This document shows positions 6,536 through 9,534 of a stretch of 9,534 bases of DNA, piece after piece. The notes beneath the pieces were generated by a model, which made no database searches, was not told where the DNA came from, and saw only the letters and a program-made list of their open reading frames with translations. The DNA lies in the NCBI GenBank assembly GCA_964424125.1, contig CAYRHS010000123.1, positions 1-9,534 on the forward strand, written 5' to 3'. Every line of letters begins with the position of its first letter. The stretch's first letter is position 1. This stretch comes from CAYRHS01 sp964424125. Lineage in GTDB: Bacteria > Actinomycetota > Acidimicrobiia > IMCC26256 > JAOSJL01. The translations under genes and the position numbers were made by a program.

Positions 6536-7336
6536 ATGTCGTTCCTCGACGAGATCCTGGCTTCGAAGCGGGAGGAGGTGGCCGTCGTCCGCTCGCGGGC
6601 GACGGCGCTCGCGGGCGACGCCGCGACCGCGCCACCCGTTCGGGACCTGACGGCGGCGCTACGCGCCGCGGACGGCCTGGCCGTCATCGCGGAGATCAAG
6701 CGACGATCGCCGTCGAAGGGCGAGCTGGCACCGGGACTCGATCCCGCGGCGACGGCCAGGACGTACGAGCAGGGCGGTGCGGTCGCGCTCTCGGTCCTCA
6801 CCGACGGTCCGCATTTCGGCGGTTCGCTCGACGATCTCGTAGCCGCGCGCGCCGCCTGCACGCTCCCGGTGTTGCGCAAGGACTTCCTGATCGATCCGGT
6901 TCAGGTGACCGAGGCGCGAGCCGCGGGGGCCGACGCGGTGCTGCTGATCGTGGCTGCGCTCGACGGCTCGGCGCTCTCGGAGCTGCTGGCCGCGGCGGAC
7001 GCGCTCGGCCTCACGGCGCTCGTCGAGGTCCACGAGGCCGCAGAGCTCGAGCGAGCGCTGCATGCCGGCGCTTCGGTCGTAGGGGTGAACAGCCGCGATC
7101 TGCACACGTTCCGCGAGGACCTCGGGGTCGCGGAGGAGCTCGCGGCCCGCATCCCGCCCAAGGTCCTCGCGATCGCCGAGAGCGGTGTTCGTGGACCCGA
7201 GGACGCGCGCCGCGTCGCCGGCGCGGGCTACCGGGCGGCGCTCGTCGGCGAAGCGCTCGTGCGCGCCGACGATCCTGTCGCGCTCCTGAGCGCCCTCCGC
7301 GTGGCCGTCCCCGCGGCGACGGGTACCGGTCGCTAG
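6536..7336 (+). CDS. trpC: Indole-3-glycerol phosphate synthase
   Basis: The enzyme closes the indole ring, turning carboxyphenylamino-deoxyribulose phosphate into indole-3-glycerol phosphate with loss of CO2 and water. The 266-residue single-domain protein has the normal length for a TrpC not fused to TrpF. It begins MSFLDEILASKREEV, the usual N-terminal helix. VIAEIKRRSPSKG supplies Glu53, Lys55 and the SPS at 58-60; LRKDFLIDP gives the catalytic-type Lys115. LVEVHEAAEL, VVGVNSRDLHTF and IAESGVRGPEDA follow in the expected order of the (beta/alpha)8 barrel, the last forming part of the phosphate site with GEALVRADDP. ATG 6536 is preferred to the upstream in-frame start at 6506 because homology begins there and the -10-like TAGACT sits just before it. 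It heads the right-hand trp block and is followed 23 bases later by trpF. Confidence 0.97.
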   Translation: MSFLDEILASKREEVAVVRSRATALAGDAATAPPVRDLTAALRAADGLAVIAEIKRRSPSKGELAPGLDPAATARTYEQGGAVALSVLTDGPHFGGSLDDLVAARAACTLPVLRKDFLIDPVQVTEARAAGADAVLLIVAALDGSALSELLAAADALGLTALVEVHEAAELERALHAGASVVGVNSRDLHTFREDLGVAEELAARIPPKVLAIAESGVRGPEDARRVAGAGYRAALVGEALVRADDPVALLSALRVAVPAATGTGR

Positions 7337-7348
7337 GGCGGGGCGAGC

Positions 7349-7356
7349 GAGGAGCG
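7349..7356 (+). promoter_or_regulatory. Ribosome binding site of trpF
   Basis: The purine-rich run GAGGAGCG ends a few bases before GTG 7360. It is the clearest Shine-Dalgarno-like sequence among the right-hand trp genes, and it fixes GTG 7360 as the trpF start. Confidence 0.6.
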
Positions 7357-7359
7357 AAG

Positions 7360-8046
7360 GTGTTCGTCAAGGTCTGCGGGATCACCAACGAGGACGACGC
7401 GCTACTGGCGGTCGCGATGGGGGCTGACGCGATCGGCTTCGTGTTCGCTCCGAGCCGACGCCGGGTGACGCCTCAGACGGCGCGCGACATCGCGCGCCGG
7501 ATCCCGTCGGAGATCGTGACGATCGGCGTGTTCCGCAACGAGCGACCCGAGCGCGTGGTCGAGATCGTCAACTCGGAAGGGCTCCGGGGTGCGCAGCTCC
7601 ACGGGCGCGAGACCTTGAGCGAGGTGCGCTACGTCCGCCAGCGCGTGCCGCTCGTGATCCAGGCGTTCGCCGCCGGCGACCCCGCGCTCGCCGCGGCCGC
7701 CAACGGTCCCGCCGACGTCCTCCTGGTCGACTCGCCCGGACCGGGGTCGGGTCGGGTCTTCGACTGGTCGCTCGCAGAAGGCGCGCCGAGCGGAGTGCGG
7801 CTGATGCTGGCCGGCGGGCTCAAGCCCGACAACGTCGCGGCGGCGATCCAACGGGTGCGTCCGTGGGGTGTCGACGTCTCGACCGGCGTGGAGTCGTCAC
7901 CCGGCCACAAGGATCCACGCAAGGTGCGCCGATTCATCGGGGCGGCCAAGGCGGCCGGCGCCGCGCTGCACGAGGGCGGATCGTCGTCCGGGTCGCAACG
8001 GCCCTACGACTGGGAGGAGCTCGCGGAGTGGGAGGAGTCCACGTGA
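7360..8046 (+). CDS. trpF: Phosphoribosylanthranilate isomerase
   Basis: The enzyme performs the Amadori rearrangement of phosphoribosylanthranilate, the step before TrpC. The 228-residue protein shows VKVCGIT with the catalytic-type Cys6, DAIGFVFAPSRRRV, GVFRNE, GAQLHG, LLVDSPGPGSG with the catalytic-type Asp124, LMLAGGLKPDNV and GVDVSTGVESSPGHKDPRKV. These motifs identify TrpF rather than HisA or the bifunctional PriA. After the last barrel helix there is an extra acidic, aromatic tail of roughly 20-25 residues (GSSSGSQRPYDWEELAEWEE) beyond a minimal TrpF; its role is unknown. Start GTG 7360 has a good ribosome binding site, and the TGA stop overlaps the trpB start by 4 bases. Many actinobacteria, such as Streptomyces and Mycobacterium, lack trpF and use PriA instead, so its presence here is informative about lineage. 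Confidence 0.95.
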   Translation: MFVKVCGITNEDDALLAVAMGADAIGFVFAPSRRRVTPQTARDIARRIPSEIVTIGVFRNERPERVVEIVNSEGLRGAQLHGRETLSEVRYVRQRVPLVIQAFAAGDPALAAAANGPADVLLVDSPGPGSGRVFDWSLAEGAPSGVRLMLAGGLKPDNVAAAIQRVRPWGVDVSTGVESSPGHKDPRKVRRFIGAAKAAGAALHEGGSSSGSQRPYDWEELAEWEEST

Positions 8047-9278
8047 GCGCTCCCACACGGGGCCGGGCCGTCGAGCTGGGACCGCCGGGCCCGGAGCCCG
8101 AGGCGCGAGGACGCTTCGAGGACTTCGGCGGGCGCTACGTCCCCGAGACGCTGGTCCCCGCGCTCGCCCAGCTCGAAGACGAGTTCCGGGCGGCATGGCG
8201 CTCCGAGGAGTTCCGCCACGAGCTCGCGGCCCTGCTCGAGACGTACGCGGGCCGGCCCACGCCGGTCACGGAGTGCCCCCGCCTCTCGGAGCAGCTCGAC
8301 GTGCGTGTGTTGCTGAAGCGCGAGGACCTGACGCACACGGGCTCGCACAAGATCAACAACGTGCTGGGGCAGGCGTTGCTCGCGCGGCGGATGGGCAAGG
8401 AGAGAGTGATCGCCGAGACGGGTGCCGGCCAACACGGGGTGGCCACCGCCACCGCGTGCGCCCGGTTCGGGCTCGACTGCGTCGTCTTCATGGGCGCGGT
8501 CGACGTTGACCGCCAGGCCCTGAACGTGTGGCGGATGCAGTTGCTGGGCGCCGAGGTGGTGCCGGTCGAGTCGGGCAGCGCCACGTTGAAGGACGCGATC
8601 AACGAGGCGCTGCGAGATTGGGTGGCCTCCGTCGAGTCGACGCACTACTGCATCGGTTCCGTTGTCGGACCGCATCCCTACCCGTGGATGGTGCGCGAGT
8701 TCCAGCGCGTGGTGGGCGACGAGGCGCGCGGGCAGTGCCGTGACCTGCTCGACGGGGCCGACCCCGACGTGGTCGTGGCCTGTGTGGGCGGGGGATCCAA
8801 TGCCCTCGGCACGTTCGTGGGCTTCCTCGACACGACGTCGCGCCTTGTCGGCGTGGAGGCAGCCGGGGCGGGGCTGGAGTCCGGTCGCCACGGGGCGTCG
8901 CTGAACCGGGGGGTTCCGGGGGTGCTCCACGGCGCTCGCTCGCTGTACCTCCAGGACGAGCACGGCCAGATCCGAGAGGCCCATTCGATCAGCGCCGGTC
9001 TCGACTACCCGGGGGTCGGGCCCGAGCACGCGGCGCTGGCGGCGACCGGCCGGGCGGAGTACGGATCGGCGACCGACGACGAGGCGTTGGCGGGCTTCCG
9101 CTTGCTCGCGGAGACCGAGGGGATCATCCCCGCGCTGGAGCCCGCGCACGCGTTGGCGTGGCTGGCGCGTGAGGTGGGGAAGTCGGTGCCGCGCGGCTCG
9201 ACCGTCCTCGTCACGCTGTCGGGGCGAGGCGACAAGGACGCGGCCCAGGTGGCGGCCGCGCTCGCCGAGCTCGAGTAG
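8043..9278 (+). CDS. trpB: Tryptophan synthase beta chain
   Basis: The pyridoxal-phosphate subunit condenses indole with serine to give tryptophan, receiving indole by channelling from TrpA. The 411-residue protein has the usual length. An N-terminal stretch of about 20 Pro/Gly/Glu-rich residues precedes the conserved GRFEDFGGRYVPETL. HTGSHKINN contains the PLP-binding Lys103; ETGAGQHGVATATACARFG is the indole and serine region; CVGGGSNALG (247-256) is the phosphate-binding glycine loop. AGLDYPGVGPEHA and TLSGRGDKD complete the beta1-type TrpB signature, with no TrpB2 features. Start GTG 8043 shares a GTGA overlap with the trpF stop. Upstream in-frame starts would lie inside trpF and break the homology. 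The stop is 14 bases before the trpA start, consistent with one operon and an alpha2beta2 complex. Confidence 0.98.
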   Translation: MSAPTRGRAVELGPPGPEPEARGRFEDFGGRYVPETLVPALAQLEDEFRAAWRSEEFRHELAALLETYAGRPTPVTECPRLSEQLDVRVLLKREDLTHTGSHKINNVLGQALLARRMGKERVIAETGAGQHGVATATACARFGLDCVVFMGAVDVDRQALNVWRMQLLGAEVVPVESGSATLKDAINEALRDWVASVESTHYCIGSVVGPHPYPWMVREFQRVVGDEARGQCRDLLDGADPDVVVACVGGGSNALGTFVGFLDTTSRLVGVEAAGAGLESGRHGASLNRGVPGVLHGARSLYLQDEHGQIREAHSISAGLDYPGVGPEHAALAATGRAEYGSATDDEALAGFRLLAETEGIIPALEPAHALAWLAREVGKSVPRGSTVLVTLSGRGDKDAAQVAAALAELE

Positions 9279-9292
9279 CGGGACCGGTCAGC

Positions 9293-9534
9293 GTGAACCT
9301 CGAGTCGTCGCTGCGCGCCGCCCGGGACGAGGGCCGCAAGCTGCTCGTCCCCTACGTCACGGGTGGGCTCGAGGGATGGACCGAGGCGGTCGGTGCCGTC
9401 GCGGCCGCCGGAGCCGACGCGGTCGAGATCGGCATCCCGTTCTCCGACCCGGTCATGGACGGCCCGACCATCCAGGCCGCATCCCAGCGCGCGCTCGCCG
9501 ACGGCGCCACGCCCGAGGGGATCGTCGGGGCGTT
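9293..9534 (+). CDS. trpA: Tryptophan synthase alpha chain (5' part, runs off window)
   Basis: The alpha subunit cleaves indole-3-glycerol phosphate into indole and glyceraldehyde 3-phosphate. Only the first 80 codons are present. GTG 9293 gives an amphipathic first helix (LESSLRAARDEGRKLLVPYVTGG), a normal TrpA beginning. VEIGIPFSDPVMDGPTIQ holds the catalytic-type Glu45 and Asp56, both intact. GADAVEIG and ASQRALADGATP follow as in the family. No in-frame stop occurs before the window edge. The start is 14 bases after trpB with only a weak purine run (GGGACCGG) upstream, so translation may depend on coupling to trpB. The rest of the gene and anything downstream are outside the window. Confidence 0.95.
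   Translation, partial: MNLESSLRAARDEGRKLLVPYVTGGLEGWTEAVGAVAAAGADAVEIGIPFSDPVMDGPTIQAASQRALADGATPEGIVGA

Noticed and set aside
8004..9149. A 381-codon minus-strand frame opposite trpB
   Set aside because: His/Arg/Leu-rich shadow typical of antisense to a GC-rich gene; no domain is recognisable and trpB is unambiguous.
1..9534. CRISPR arrays, tRNA or rRNA genes, insertion sequences, attachment sites
   Set aside because: No regularly spaced repeats, no cloverleaf-like or rRNA-like segments, no transposase or terminal inverted repeats were found by reading the sequence. Nearly all bases belong to the genes listed.

Overview
The window is a dense, very GC-rich stretch (third codon positions mostly G or C, many GTG starts, repeated 4-nt GTGA stop/start overlaps). 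Gene order and protein families point to a high-GC actinobacterium, possibly of the Acidimicrobiia type. That placement is inference from style and content; no rRNA or other marker is present. The core is a tryptophan biosynthesis locus with a histidine gene at its head: hisI, trpE and a folate-binding ygfZ-like gene run rightward, then trpC, trpF, trpB and the start of trpA run rightward again. Between the halves, on the opposite strand, lies a two-component pair: an OmpR-type response regulator and its histidine kinase.

Layout. 2-181 is the 3' end of an unrecognised gene. 236-606 is a broken pyridoxamine-phosphate-oxidase-like gene. 611-1267 (minus) is a small alpha/beta hydrolase, convergent with the broken gene and divergent from hisI. 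1333-4225 is hisI-trpE-ygfZ, nearly gapless. 4233-6471 (minus) is the kinase and regulator, convergent with ygfZ. 6536 to the window end is trpC-trpF-trpB-trpA, divergent from the regulator across 64 bases.

Function. TrpE makes anthranilate from chorismate. TrpC and TrpF carry out the late middle steps, and TrpB with TrpA form tryptophan synthase. TrpG and TrpD are not in the window and must be encoded elsewhere. HisI links the cluster to histidine synthesis, which like tryptophan synthesis consumes PRPP-derived intermediates. The YgfZ-like protein probably has a general iron-sulfur or one-carbon role. The kinase and regulator have no sequence link to tryptophan apart from position, plus a direct repeat in the intergenic region they share with trpC.

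Two genes are damaged as written. The oxidase-like gene has lost its central part, leaving its C-terminal end out of frame. The histidine kinase has a one-base frameshift inside its ATPase domain. Both could be true mutations or assembly errors. Apart from these, and a few candidate leaderless promoters, the region reads as conventional primary metabolism; I found no convincing undescribed system.
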